41,038 nt of DNA from Candidatus Nanopelagicales bacterium. Its GTDB lineage: Bacteria; Actinomycetota; Actinomycetes; S36-B12; CAIYMF01. The position numbers and the translations under genes were made by a program. The stretch covers positions 1 through 41,038 of the forward strand of contig JALOLK010000021.1 in the NCBI GenBank assembly GCA_025456015.1, given 5' to 3'. Every line of letters starts with the position of its first letter. The first letter of the stretch is position 1. The notes below the pieces were generated by a model. It ran no database searches. It had not been told where the DNA came from and was given only the letters and a program-made list of their open reading frames with translations. Below, piece by piece: positions 8,150-16,450 of this stretch.

Positions 8150-8827
8150 ATGCAGCGCACGATGACCGCAGCGATCGCCGGCCTCGCCCTCGCGGGGGTG
8201 GTCGGGGCCGGGGTCGCCACCGCAGCGACCGGGGACGGGCCGGGGGGGCGCCTGGCCGACGTGCTGTCCGGGCTGGTGAGCGCCGGCACGATCAGCCAGG
8301 AGCAGGCCGACGCCGTGAGCAAGGCCCTCGAGGACGGCCGCACCGAGGCACGGGCCGAGCGCGAGGCGCGCCGCGCGGAGCGCCAGGCGAAGGTGGAGGC
8401 GCTCCTGCAGGACACCCTGGACCTGTCCGTCGACACGGTGCGCGAGCGGGTCGCTGCCGGCGAGACGCTCAAGGAGATCGCCGGCAACCAGGCCGACGAG
8501 CTGGCGGCCGGAGCGGTCGCCCTGGCCACGGAGGCTGCCCAGCAGGCGGTCACCGACGGCCGGCTGACCCAGCAGCAGGCCGACGACCTGGCCGCCCGCG
8601 CCCAGGAGCGTGCCGACGCGTGGCTCGCCGGTGAGGCCGAGGGCCGGGGCGCCGGCCTGGGCCTGCTGCTCGGCGGACGCGGCCCCGGCATGGGACCCGG
8701 TGGGGGCATGGGACCGGGCGGGGGCGGCATGGGCCGCTCCGGCGAGGGCATGCGCGGCGGGCCGGGCTGGGGTGCCGACGACAGCACGGACGACGCGACC
8801 GGATCGGCCTCGGCCACCAGCGCCTGA
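8150..8827 (+). CDS. Secreted helical-repeat protein with Gly/Met-rich tail
   Basis: A 225-residue exported protein of unknown function. The first 26 residues form a signal peptide (short MQRTM, hydrophobic AIAGLALAGVVGAGVATA, cleavage probably after ATA). Two helical repeats follow the pattern x-DG-(T/R)-(I/L)-(S/T)-Q-x-QAD (AGTISQEQADAVSKAL near 44 and DGRLTQQQADDLAARA near 130). Between them is LDLSVDTVRERVAAGETLKEIAG, a motif I know from many actinobacterial secreted proteins of unknown role. An Arg/Glu/Ala-rich charged helix lies at about 63-85. The tail (about 165-205) is rich in Gly and Met (GPGMGPGGGMGPGGGGMGR), then acidic and Ser/Thr-rich. No LPXTG anchor is seen. ATG 8150 has GAAGGAG at good spacing. 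Confidence 0.8.
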   Translation: MQRTMTAAIAGLALAGVVGAGVATAATGDGPGGRLADVLSGLVSAGTISQEQADAVSKALEDGRTEARAEREARRAERQAKVEALLQDTLDLSVDTVRERVAAGETLKEIAGNQADELAAGAVALATEAAQQAVTDGRLTQQQADDLAARAQERADAWLAGEAEGRGAGLGLLLGGRGPGMGPGGGMGPGGGGMGRSGEGMRGGPGWGADDSTDDATGSASATSA

Positions 8828-8839
8828 CCAGGGCGGGCA

Positions 8840-8866
8840 CACCGGGCTGGCGACGCCGTCCCAGCC
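8840..8866. terminator. Weak hairpin between convergent genes
   Basis: GGCTGG and CCAGCC form a 6-bp stem with a loop of about ten bases in the 45-bp gap between the secreted-protein gene and the SulP gene. There is no T tract, so this is only a possible bidirectional terminator. Confidence 0.2.
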
Positions 8867-8872
8867 GGCGGA

Positions 8873-10537
8873 TCAGCCGGCGGGGGCGGCGTCCGGCGCG
8901 CTGGGGCGCACGCGGACGGCATCCTCGATCCGGGGCACCAGGCTGAGGTCCGCGGCCGCCCCCGAGTCCTGCAGCATCGTGAGGGCGGCGTCCGAGGCCT
9001 CGGTGACCACCAGCTCGCCACCGTCCGCGCGGAGCTCGCGGCCGAGCTCGGCCATCGTCTGCGCCCCGGTGTAGTCGATGTCGTCCATGGCCGCGCAGTC
9101 CAGGACCATGAGGCGCACGGGGTGCTTCGCGCCAGCCCGCAGGGCGCGCACCTGCTCGGCGAAGAACGTGGCGTTGGCGAAGAACAGCGGCGCGCCGAAC
9201 CGATAGACCAGCACGTCGTCGAGGGCCCCGGGCGGCAGCGCGCCCCGCAGGGCGATCCGCGGCGCGAGCCGCGCGGCCACCGACCCGTCGGAGACCAGCA
9301 CGTCGGCGTGGGGGTGGTACTGCCGGCGCAGCCGGTCGATGAGCGAGACGACGATCGCCAGCAGGATCCCCTGCTCGACACCGACGAACGCCACGACGAC
9401 CAGGGTCAGCATCGCGACGAGGAACTCGGCACGGCTGGACCGGCCGACCTCGCGCAGGGTGGCCCACTTGATGAGCAGGATGCCGATCGTGAAGACGACC
9501 GCGTCCAGCACGGCGGAGGGGATGTACTCGAACAGGCCGGTGAGGAACAGCAGCACCAGGCCCACGACGACGGCCATCACGATGTTCACCAGCTGCGAGC
9601 TGCTGTGCGCGCCGTCCCCGGCAGCGGTGCGCGGGGGTGAGCCGTTGATCGCGAACCCACCGGTGAACGCACTGCCCAGGTTGGCCGCGGCCAGCCCCGA
9701 CATGTCCTGGGAGACGCTGACGTCGTAGCCGTTCTTCAGCGCGAAGCTGCGCGCCACCGCGGCGCTCTGGGCCAGGACCACCACGGCGATCGAGGCGGCC
9801 GTGGCGGCCATCCGCGCGAGCTCCCCGGCCTGGAAGTCCGGCACCGTGATCGAGGGCAGCCCCGCCGGGATGCTCCCCACCATGGCCGCGCCGCGGTCCG
9901 CCGCGCCGATGAGCACCCCCACGACACTGAGCAGCACGAGGGCGACCAGGGCGGCCGGCAGCTTCGGCAGCCTGCGCTCGAGGAGCAGCATCACCGCGAC
10001 CGTGCCCAGCGCGAGCGCCGCGGAGGTGGTGTTGAGCGAGCCCAGGTTCGTCACCGTGGCGACGAGCTTGTCCCAGGTGGTGCCGCTGGCCTCGATGCCG
10101 AGCATCGAGGGCAGGTTGCCGATGATGAGCGAGACGCCCACGCCGGAGAGGAACCCCGCGAGCACCGGCCGCGAGATGAGGTCGGCCAGGAAGTCCAGCC
10201 GCAGCAGCACCACGAGCACGAGGAAGCCCGCGGTCATGATCCCCAGGACCCCGACGGCCGAGGCGTAGGCCGTGCTCCCGGCAGCCGCGACCGCGCCGGC
10301 GCCCGCGGCGACCAGCGCAGCGGTGGCCGAGTCCGCGCCGACCACGAGCTGGCGCGAGGACCCGAGCAGCGCGAAGAGGATCGCCGGCAGCAGGGCGCAG
10401 TACAGGCCCGTCTGGATGGGCATCCCGGCGATCTTGGCGTAGCCCAGGCTCTCCGGGATCGCGATGGCGGCGACCGTGACGCCCGCGATGATGTCGTGGC
10501 GGGGCTGCATGCTGCGCAGCCCGGCGAGCGGCTTCAT
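8873..10537 (-). CDS. SulP/SLC26-family anion transporter with STAS domain
   Basis: A 554-residue inner-membrane transporter. The N-terminal signature GVTVAAIAIPESLGYAKIAGMPIQTGLY is typical of SulP, followed by about ten or more hydrophobic segments to about residue 420. A C-terminal STAS domain (about 430-540) carries VRLMVLDCAAMDDIDYTGAQTM. Family members move sulfate, bicarbonate, dicarboxylates or other anions, usually by proton or sodium symport; the sequence alone does not tell which. The gene starts inside the stop codon of the DUF2252 gene (ATGA, 10534-10537), so the two are almost surely co-translated. It sits at the end of this two-gene operon. Confidence 0.92.
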   Translation of the reverse strand: MKPLAGLRSMQPRHDIIAGVTVAAIAIPESLGYAKIAGMPIQTGLYCALLPAILFALLGSSRQLVVGADSATAALVAAGAGAVAAAGSTAYASAVGVLGIMTAGFLVLVVLLRLDFLADLISRPVLAGFLSGVGVSLIIGNLPSMLGIEASGTTWDKLVATVTNLGSLNTTSAALALGTVAVMLLLERRLPKLPAALVALVLLSVVGVLIGAADRGAAMVGSIPAGLPSITVPDFQAGELARMAATAASIAVVVLAQSAAVARSFALKNGYDVSVSQDMSGLAAANLGSAFTGGFAINGSPPRTAAGDGAHSSSQLVNIVMAVVVGLVLLFLTGLFEYIPSAVLDAVVFTIGILLIKWATLREVGRSSRAEFLVAMLTLVVVAFVGVEQGILLAIVVSLIDRLRRQYHPHADVLVSDGSVAARLAPRIALRGALPPGALDDVLVYRFGAPLFFANATFFAEQVRALRAGAKHPVRLMVLDCAAMDDIDYTGAQTMAELGRELRADGGELVVTEASDAALTMLQDSGAAADLSLVPRIEDAVRVRPSAPDAAPAG

Positions 10538-12018
10538 GGCCCGACCTCCATGGGGCTGGCCGCCCCCTCGCTGTGTGATGCCTCGATCCGACCGGACGCG
10601 ATGGCTGCCATGAAGGCCTCGTAGTCGCGCTGGTTCTGCTCGGCGTAGGCCTCGGCGAACGCCAGCATGGCCCGGGTGAACGTCGGGCCGCCGCCGACGT
10701 AGGCCGAGATCGCCCGGCGGTCCCCGGAGCGGGCGTGCGCGCGGGCCAGGGTCCAGCCGCAGATCCGGGCGTACACCTCGAAGCCGACGAGGTCCAGGGT
10801 CTCGAGGTCCGCCGAGGTCTTCCAGTCCCACATCTGGCGCAGGTAGAAGTCGTGCCACTGCCCGTCGAGGCCCTGGGCCCGCGTCCAGCCGAGCAGCGGG
10901 TCGCTCGCGGCCTGCATGAGGCGCTGGCCCTCGACGACGCGCTGGCCCTGGTGGCCGTACTGGCTGGGCTCGGTGACGTCCTCGAGCACGGAGGCGGTCG
11001 CCTGCTTGACCTGCAGCACGAGGTCGTCGTGGGGGTCGTTGCGCGCCACCAGCAGCGCGATCCAGCAGCGCGTGCCCACCGAGCCGACCCCGACGACCTT
11101 GCGGGCCACGTCCACGATCCGGTAGCCGCCGAGCAGCACCCGGCGGTCGTCGCCCAGGGTCTGCAGGTACTCGTCGTACACGTGCTGGGCGTGGTCGCGG
11201 ACCGCCTGCTCGTCGAGACCGCTGAGCTCGCTGGCCGGCACGAGGACCGGCGGCTGGCTCACGATGCGCAGCTCGCCGTCCGGGCCGGGCTGCGAGTACC
11301 GCGAGACCGCGCGGGCGTTCGTCTTGGCCCGTCCCTTCGCCAGGCGCCGCTGGAAGGCCTCGACCCGGGCCGGATCGGTGCCGCTGGCCCAGCGGGAGAC
11401 GATGTCCTCGGCCTGGATGCGCTGGAACCACACGTCGAGCCGACCCATGGCGGCGAACTCGGCCATCGCGGTGGCGTAGGTCGTCGCGACCAGGGCCACC
11501 AGCGTCCGGCGCTGCTTGGGGCTGAAGCCGCGGTGCCGGCCGGCGATCTCGAAGCTGGCGACGAGGCGCTGGACGTCCCACTCGAACGGTCCGGGCAGCG
11601 TCTCGTCGAAGTCGTTGAGGTCGAAGATGAGGCTGCGCTCGGCCGTGGCGAAGCCGCCGAAGTTGGCCAGGTGGGCATCACCGGCCAGCTGGCAGGTGAG
11701 CCCGGTGGTGGGTCGCCCACCGAGGTCGCGCGCCATGATCGTCGCGGCCCCGCGGTAGAACGTGAACGGCGACACCGCCATCCGCTCGTGGCGCAGGGGG
11801 ACCAGGTCGGGGAGTCGGTCGACCTCCTGGGCGACCAGCAGGTCCACCGGGTCGGCCCGGTCGGGGGCTGGGGTCCAGGCCCCGAGCTCCTCGCGCGGCA
11901 GGGCGGCACGGACCTCACGACCGGCCTGCCAGGACGCCGTCGCGCGGACCCGGGCCGCGGCGTCGGTGGGGATCGTGCTGTCCTTGGCCGCAGTGCGTGC
12001 CGGTGTGGGCTTCGCCAT
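10534..12018 (-). CDS. DUF2252 family protein (kinase-like fold)
   Basis: A 494-residue cytoplasmic protein of the DUF2252 family, whose function I do not know. Recognisable blocks are FTFYRGAATIMARDL, CQLAGDAHLANFGGFA and LIFDLNDFDETLPGPFEWDVQRLVASFE. GDAHLANFG and DLNDFDE resemble the catalytic HxDxxxxN and metal-binding Asp motifs of aminoglycoside-phosphotransferase-like kinases, so a phosphotransfer role is plausible but inferred. Later blocks are VGVGSVGTRCWIALLVA and the C-terminal ICGWTLARAHARSGD. ATG 12018 has AGGAGG at good spacing, and TAGCCT lies further upstream. It is the first gene of an operon with the SulP transporter (4-bp overlap). Confidence 0.88.
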   Translation of the reverse strand: MAKPTPARTAAKDSTIPTDAAARVRATASWQAGREVRAALPREELGAWTPAPDRADPVDLLVAQEVDRLPDLVPLRHERMAVSPFTFYRGAATIMARDLGGRPTTGLTCQLAGDAHLANFGGFATAERSLIFDLNDFDETLPGPFEWDVQRLVASFEIAGRHRGFSPKQRRTLVALVATTYATAMAEFAAMGRLDVWFQRIQAEDIVSRWASGTDPARVEAFQRRLAKGRAKTNARAVSRYSQPGPDGELRIVSQPPVLVPASELSGLDEQAVRDHAQHVYDEYLQTLGDDRRVLLGGYRIVDVARKVVGVGSVGTRCWIALLVARNDPHDDLVLQVKQATASVLEDVTEPSQYGHQGQRVVEGQRLMQAASDPLLGWTRAQGLDGQWHDFYLRQMWDWKTSADLETLDLVGFEVYARICGWTLARAHARSGDRRAISAYVGGGPTFTRAMLAFAEAYAEQNQRDYEAFMAAIASGRIEASHSEGAASPMEVGP

Positions 12019-12040
12019 GGACGCCTCCTGTGTCGACCGG

Positions 12041-12046
12041 AGGCTA
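12041..12046 (-). promoter_or_regulatory. -10 element candidate for the DUF2252-SulP operon
   Basis: TAGCCT on the minus strand, giving a start near 12034 and a short leader with the AGGAGG ribosome binding site. Confidence 0.4.
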
Positions 12047-12099
12047 CCGAACGGTCGCGCCGGACGGGCGATGACGGCCGGAACGGTGCGCCCCGACGC

Positions 12100-12852
12100 T
12101 CAGCCCACGTTCTTGGCGTACACCAGGTCCAGGCCGATGAGCGTGAGGTCGGGCTCGTGATGGGTGATCGTGCGCGACTCGGCGACGACGATCGGGGCCA
12201 GCCCGCCGGTCGCGATGACCGCGGTGACCGCCCCGCCGAGCTCGGCGACGATGTGGTCCACGAGGCCGTCCACCTGCCCGGCGAAGCCGTAGAGCGCCCC
12301 GGACTGCAGCGCCTCGACCGTGTTCTTGCCGATGACCGAGCGGGGCCGGACCAGCTCCACCTTGCGCAGCTGTGCGGCCCGGGCGGCCAGGGCGTCCAGC
12401 GAGATCTCGATCCCGGGGGCCAGCGCGCCGCCCAGGAACTCGCCCTTCGCGCTGACCACGTCGAGGTTGGTCGAGGTGCCGAAGTCCACGACGATGCACG
12501 GGCCCCCGAACAGGTGGTGGGCGGCCAGCGTGTTCACGATCCGGTCGGCACCGACCTCCTTCGGGTTGTCGGTGAGCAGCGGCACGCCGGTCTTGACGCC
12601 GGGCTCGACGATGACGTGCGGCACGTGGTCCCAGTACTGCTGCATCATCGTGCGCATCTCGCGCAGCACCGAGGGCACCGTGGAGCACAGGGCGATCCCG
12701 GTGATCTCGGGCACCTCGGTGAGCAGGCCCCGGAACACCAGGGCCATCTCGTCGGCCGTGCTGCGGGGGTCGGTCTTGATGCGCCAGGAATGGGCCAGCG
12801 CGTGGTCCTCGAAGACGGTGTTGGTGTTGCCGACGTCGACGGCGAGCAGCAT
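12100..12852 (-). CDS. coaX: Type III pantothenate kinase
   Basis: A 250-residue ASKHA-fold kinase that phosphorylates pantothenate, the first committed step to CoA. Motifs: DVGNTNTV (phosphate loop, catalytic Asp6), EPGVKTGVPLLTDNPKEVGADRIVN, VVDFGTSTNLDVVSAKGEFLGGALAPGI, RPRSVIGKNTVEALQSG and ATGGLAPIV. Compared with the usual NTNTVLGLFDG-x-x-V-x-HWRI, the segment after NTNTV is three residues shorter here (NTNTVFEDHALAHSWRI), and the usual DFGTATTFD reads DFGTSTNLD. Active-site residues remain. It is the last gene of the panC-nadB-nadC-coaX run, 3 bp after nadC. Confidence 0.93.
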   Translation of the reverse strand: MLLAVDVGNTNTVFEDHALAHSWRIKTDPRSTADEMALVFRGLLTEVPEITGIALCSTVPSVLREMRTMMQQYWDHVPHVIVEPGVKTGVPLLTDNPKEVGADRIVNTLAAHHLFGGPCIVVDFGTSTNLDVVSAKGEFLGGALAPGIEISLDALAARAAQLRKVELVRPRSVIGKNTVEALQSGALYGFAGQVDGLVDHIVAELGGAVTAVIATGGLAPIVVAESRTITHHEPDLTLIGLDLVYAKNVG

Positions 12853-12855
12853 GGG

Positions 12856-13734
12856 TCAGCCCTCCAGGGGTCGCAGGTCGGCGCCGAGGTCGAGGATGGG
12901 CGCGGAGTGGGTCAGCGCGCCGACGGCCAGGAAGTCCACGCCGGTCTCGGCGTAGGCCCGGGCGACCGGCAGGGACAGCCCGCCGGAGGACTCCAGCCGG
13001 CACCGGCCGGCCACCAGGGCGACCGCCTCGGCGGTCTGCGCCGGGGTGAAGTTGTCCAGCAGCACGAGGTCCGCGCCGGCCTGGACCACCTCGGCGAGCT
13101 GGGCCAGCGAGTCGACCTCGACCTCGACGGGCACCCCCGGGAACCTGGCGCGCACCGCGGCGAACGCCTGGGCCACGCCGCCGGCGGCGACCACGTGGTT
13201 GTCCTTGACCAGGGCCGCGTCCCACAGGCCCAGCCGGTGGTTGGCCCCGCCCCCGCACCGCACGGCGTACTTCTCCAGCGCGCGCAGCCCGGGGGTGGTC
13301 TTGCGGGTGTCGCGGACCACCGCGCCCGTGCCGGCCAGGGCCGCGGCCCAGGCGGCGGTGGCGGTGGCGACCCCCGAGAGGTGGCAGAGCAGGTTCAGCG
13401 CCGTGCGCTCGCACACGAGCAGGTCGCGCGTGCGGCCGTGCGCGGTGAGCGCGACGTCGCCGGGCTGGACGCCGGCCCCGTCGGGTCGCACGAGCTCGAC
13501 GGTGACGTCGCCGGCCGAGCCGAGCTCGAACACGCGCGCGGCCACCGGCACCCCGGCGAGCACCCCGGCCGCCCGGGCCGTGAGGTCCATCGTGGCCCGC
13601 TGGGCCTCGGGCACCGTGGCCACCGACGTGACGTCCACCCCGCCGCCGAGGTCCTCGGCCAGCGCGGCGCGCACGAGGGCGTCGAGGGCGGCCACGTCCA
13701 GGCCGGCCTGCTGCAGCACCTGCTCGACCGTCAT
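12856..13734 (-). CDS. nadC: Nicotinate-nucleotide pyrophosphorylase (quinolinate phosphoribosyltransferase)
   Basis: A 292-residue enzyme that joins quinolinate with PRPP to form nicotinate mononucleotide in de novo NAD synthesis. Conserved blocks: ALAEDLGGGVDVTS, CERTALNLLCHLSGVAT, VRDTRKTTPGLRALEKYAVRCGGGANHRLGL, LVKDNHV, VEVEVDSL, LVLLDNF and LESSGGLS. The ATG at 13734 overlaps the nadB stop by 4 bp (ATGA), pointing to translational coupling. It directly follows nadB and precedes coaX. Confidence 0.96.
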   Translation of the reverse strand: MTVEQVLQQAGLDVAALDALVRAALAEDLGGGVDVTSVATVPEAQRATMDLTARAAGVLAGVPVAARVFELGSAGDVTVELVRPDGAGVQPGDVALTAHGRTRDLLVCERTALNLLCHLSGVATATAAWAAALAGTGAVVRDTRKTTPGLRALEKYAVRCGGGANHRLGLWDAALVKDNHVVAAGGVAQAFAAVRARFPGVPVEVEVDSLAQLAEVVQAGADLVLLDNFTPAQTAEAVALVAGRCRLESSGGLSLPVARAYAETGVDFLAVGALTHSAPILDLGADLRPLEG

Positions 13735-15437
13735 GGCGTGCCTCCTGCGGCCCCGGCCGGCACGGGCCGGTCCGCGCCGACCGGCTCCCGCCGGGTGCTG
13801 ACCAGCCCGTCGGGGTCGACCGAGGCGACCAGCCGCACGCGCCACCGGGCATCGTCGACGTCGGGGAAGTCCTCGCGCCAGTGCGAGCCCCGGGTCTCCT
13901 CGCGGGCCAGCGCGTGCGCGGCCAGCACCGAGGCCACGGCGTGCAGGTTCGTGGCCTCCCACGCCTCGGTGCTGCGCCCGGCGGCCTCGTCGCCGACGAC
14001 CAGGCCGGCCAGGCCGGCGATCGCCTGGGCCATCGAGGCCGCGCTGCGCAGCACGCCCACCCCGTCGGCCATGAGCTGCTGCATGGGCCGCCGGTCGGCG
14101 GCGGCGACCAGCCCCGGGTGGGCCGGGCGCGCGACGGGGTCGCGGCGCGGGGGCAGGCCGGCGGCCAGCGCCGCCACGATGCGCTCGGGGAAGACCAGGC
14201 CCTCGAGCAGGGAGTTCGACGCCAGCCGGTTGGCCCCGTGCACCCCGGTGCAGGCGACCTCGCCGGCGGCGTACAGGCCGGGGATGCTCGCGCGACCGTC
14301 GAGGTCGGTGCGCACCCCGCCGGAGGCGTAGTGCTGGGCCGGTGCCACCGGGATCAGCTCGTGGGCCGGGTCGATCCCGTGCTGCCGGCAGGACTCCAGG
14401 ATCGTCGGGAAGCGGGTCTGCCAGCGCGCGCCCAGCCCACGGGCGTCGAGCCACATGTGCGCACGGCCCTGCTCGCGCATCCGGCGCATGATGGCCTTGG
14501 CGACCACGTCGCGGGGGGCCAGGTCGGCCAGCGGGTGCTGGCCGAGCATGAACCGCACCCCCTCGTCGTCGACCAGGAACGCGCCCTCGCCGCGCACCGC
14601 CTCGCTCACGAGCGGCTGCTGGCCGGTGGACCCCGGCCCCAGGTACATGACGGTGGGGTGGAACTGCACGAACTCGAGGTCGGCCACGTCGGCGCCGGCC
14701 CGCAGCGCCATGGCGACCCCGTCGCCGGTGGCCACCGCGGGGTTCGTGGTCTGGGCGAACACCTGGCCCAGGCCACCGGTGGCCAGCACGACCACCGGGG
14801 CCAGGACCGCCCCCACGCCGTCGTGCTGGCCCTCGCCGATGACGTGCAGCGTGATGCCCTGGACGGCCCCGCGGTCGTCGAGCAGCAGGTCCAGGGCCAG
14901 GGCGTGCTGGACCAGCTCGATGCCGGGGTCGTCGGCGATCGCGGCGACCAGCGCGCGGAAGATCTCGGCGCCGGTGGCGTCCCCGCCGGCGTGCGCGATC
15001 CGGTCGCGCAGGTGCCCGCCCTCCCGGGTCAGCGCGATGTCGCCGGCCCCGTCGTGGTCGAACCGCGCGCCCGCCGCGATGAGGCGGCGCACCGATGGCG
15101 GACCGCTCGTGCACAGCACGTGCACCGCGGCCGGGTCGCACAGGCCGGCGCCGGCCACCAGGGTGTCGCGCTCGTGGTCGGCAGGGGAGTCGTCGGCGGC
15201 CAGCGCCGCGGCGATCCCACCCTGCGCCCAGCGGGTGGAGCCCTCCTCCACCCACGACTTCGTGACGATGAGGACCCGGTGGCCCAGCCGGCGGATGTTC
15301 AGGGCCAGGGACAGCCCGGCGATCCCCGAGCCGATCACGATCACGTCGGCGGTCGTGGTCCAGCCCGGCACGGGCGCGGCCACCGTCGTGGGGATGACCA
15401 GCCGTCCCGTGGGGTGGGCGGGCCCGGCGGCGGTCAT
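13731..15437 (-). CDS. nadB: L-aspartate oxidase
   Basis: A 568-residue flavoprotein that oxidises aspartate to iminoaspartate, the first step of de novo NAD synthesis. The N-terminal FAD-binding motif is VIVIGSGIAGLSLALNIRRLG; next come the signature STRWAQGGIAAAL, REGGHLRDRIAHAGGDATGAEI, EFVQFHPTVMY, and the FAD-contacting GVHGANRLASNSLLEGLVFPERI. The C-terminal helical domain is complete. ATG 15437 overlaps the panC stop (ATGA). nadA, which would make quinolinate from the product, is not in this window. Confidence 0.96.
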   Translation of the reverse strand: MTAAGPAHPTGRLVIPTTVAAPVPGWTTTADVIVIGSGIAGLSLALNIRRLGHRVLIVTKSWVEEGSTRWAQGGIAAALAADDSPADHERDTLVAGAGLCDPAAVHVLCTSGPPSVRRLIAAGARFDHDGAGDIALTREGGHLRDRIAHAGGDATGAEIFRALVAAIADDPGIELVQHALALDLLLDDRGAVQGITLHVIGEGQHDGVGAVLAPVVVLATGGLGQVFAQTTNPAVATGDGVAMALRAGADVADLEFVQFHPTVMYLGPGSTGQQPLVSEAVRGEGAFLVDDEGVRFMLGQHPLADLAPRDVVAKAIMRRMREQGRAHMWLDARGLGARWQTRFPTILESCRQHGIDPAHELIPVAPAQHYASGGVRTDLDGRASIPGLYAAGEVACTGVHGANRLASNSLLEGLVFPERIVAALAAGLPPRRDPVARPAHPGLVAAADRRPMQQLMADGVGVLRSAASMAQAIAGLAGLVVGDEAAGRSTEAWEATNLHAVASVLAAHALAREETRGSHWREDFPDVDDARWRVRLVASVDPDGLVSTRREPVGADRPVPAGAAGGTP

Positions 15438-16336
15438 CGGCGCAACGTAACCGGTGTGTTGTCGATCAGGCGCGTCGTGCCGATCCGCGTGGCCAGCAGC
15501 AGCCGGGCCGGGCCCTCCTCGGGTGCGGGGCCCATCGCCGGGTCGGTGAGGGCGACGTAGTCCGGCGTCAGCCCCACCCGGGCCAGCTCGAGCTCGGCGG
15601 CGCCGACGACGGCATCGGCCGAGCGTCCGAGGTCCGCGGCGGTCACCCCGGCGGCCAGTGCGACGGGCACGGCGGCGGCCAGCGCGCGCTCCTGCTCGGA
15701 CAGGAAGCGGTTGCGGCTCGAGCGGGCCAACCCGTCGGCCTCGCGCACCGTGGGCACGGCGTGCACCCGCACGGGCAGGTCGAGGTCGGCCACCATGCGG
15801 CGCACCAGCGTGAGCTGCTGGTAGTCCTTCTCGCCGAAGCAGGTGACCTCGGGGGTGGTCAGGTGCAGCAGCTTGAGCACGACCGTGCACATGCCGGCGA
15901 AGTGCCCCGGGCGCACCGAGCCCTCGAGGATCGAGCCCAGCGGCCCGGGGTCGACCCGCACCTCGGGCTCGCCCTCGGGGTAGAGCACCTCGGGGGCCGG
16001 GGCGAACACGAGGTCGACGTCCTCGGCGGCGCACTGCTCGACGTCGCTGCGCAGGGTGCGGGGGTAGCGCGCGAGGTCCTCGCCGGCCCCGAACTGCAGG
16101 GGGTTGACGAAGATCGTGACGGTGACGTGGCCCTGGGACCCCACCTCGGCGCGGGCGGCGCGGATCAGCGCCCGGTGCCCCTCGTGCAGCGCCCCCATCG
16201 TGAACACCGCCGCGCGGCTGGCCCGGGCCGAGCGGACCGCGGGCCGCCGCAGCGTGGCATAGGCGTCGGCCAGGGCCTCCCGGGTGCGCACGACGCGCAT
16301 CACCGAGGGCGCCACGCGCTCGTCGGCACCGGTCAT
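15434..16336 (-). CDS. panC: Pantothenate synthetase (pantoate-beta-alanine ligase)
   Basis: A 300-residue ligase that condenses pantoate with beta-alanine using ATP. Motifs: TMGALHEGHRALIRAAR (HIGH-like), IFVNPLQFGAGEDLARYPRTL, VRPGHFAGMCTVVLKLL, CFGEKDYQQL and the KMSKS-like LARSSRNRFLS. ATG 16336 has GGAGGG about ten bases upstream; an internal ATG at residue 13 is a possible alternative. It heads the run panC-nadB-nadC-coaX, linked by 4-bp overlaps. panD (aspartate decarboxylase), which often sits next to panC in actinobacteria, is absent here. Confidence 0.96.
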   Translation of the reverse strand: MTGADERVAPSVMRVVRTREALADAYATLRRPAVRSARASRAAVFTMGALHEGHRALIRAARAEVGSQGHVTVTIFVNPLQFGAGEDLARYPRTLRSDVEQCAAEDVDLVFAPAPEVLYPEGEPEVRVDPGPLGSILEGSVRPGHFAGMCTVVLKLLHLTTPEVTCFGEKDYQQLTLVRRMVADLDLPVRVHAVPTVREADGLARSSRNRFLSEQERALAAAVPVALAAGVTAADLGRSADAVVGAAELELARVGLTPDYVALTDPAMGPAPEEGPARLLLATRIGTTRLIDNTPVTLRR

Positions 16337-16385
16337 CGCACCCTGCCCTCCTCGCGGCTGCGCCCATCACGGCGCGCCGCGGACG

Positions 16386-16391
16386 ACCCTA
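16386..16391 (-). promoter_or_regulatory. -10 element candidate for the panC-nadB-nadC-coaX operon
   Basis: TAGGGT on the minus strand, start near 16379, leader about 43 nt. It lies in the 114-bp gap between the DUF2520 gene and panC, which suggests panC can be transcribed independently. Confidence 0.4.
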
Positions 16392-16450
16392 GCCAGCCGG
16401 ACCGGTGGGCCGCGCCCCGACCCGGGATCGGATGGGGCGCCGGGGCCCGC

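Noticed and set aside
10735-14331. Open frame of almost 1,200 codons on the plus strand
   Set aside because: It runs antisense across DUF2252, coaX, nadC and nadB, which are all well supported. The long frame is a by-product of high GC content.
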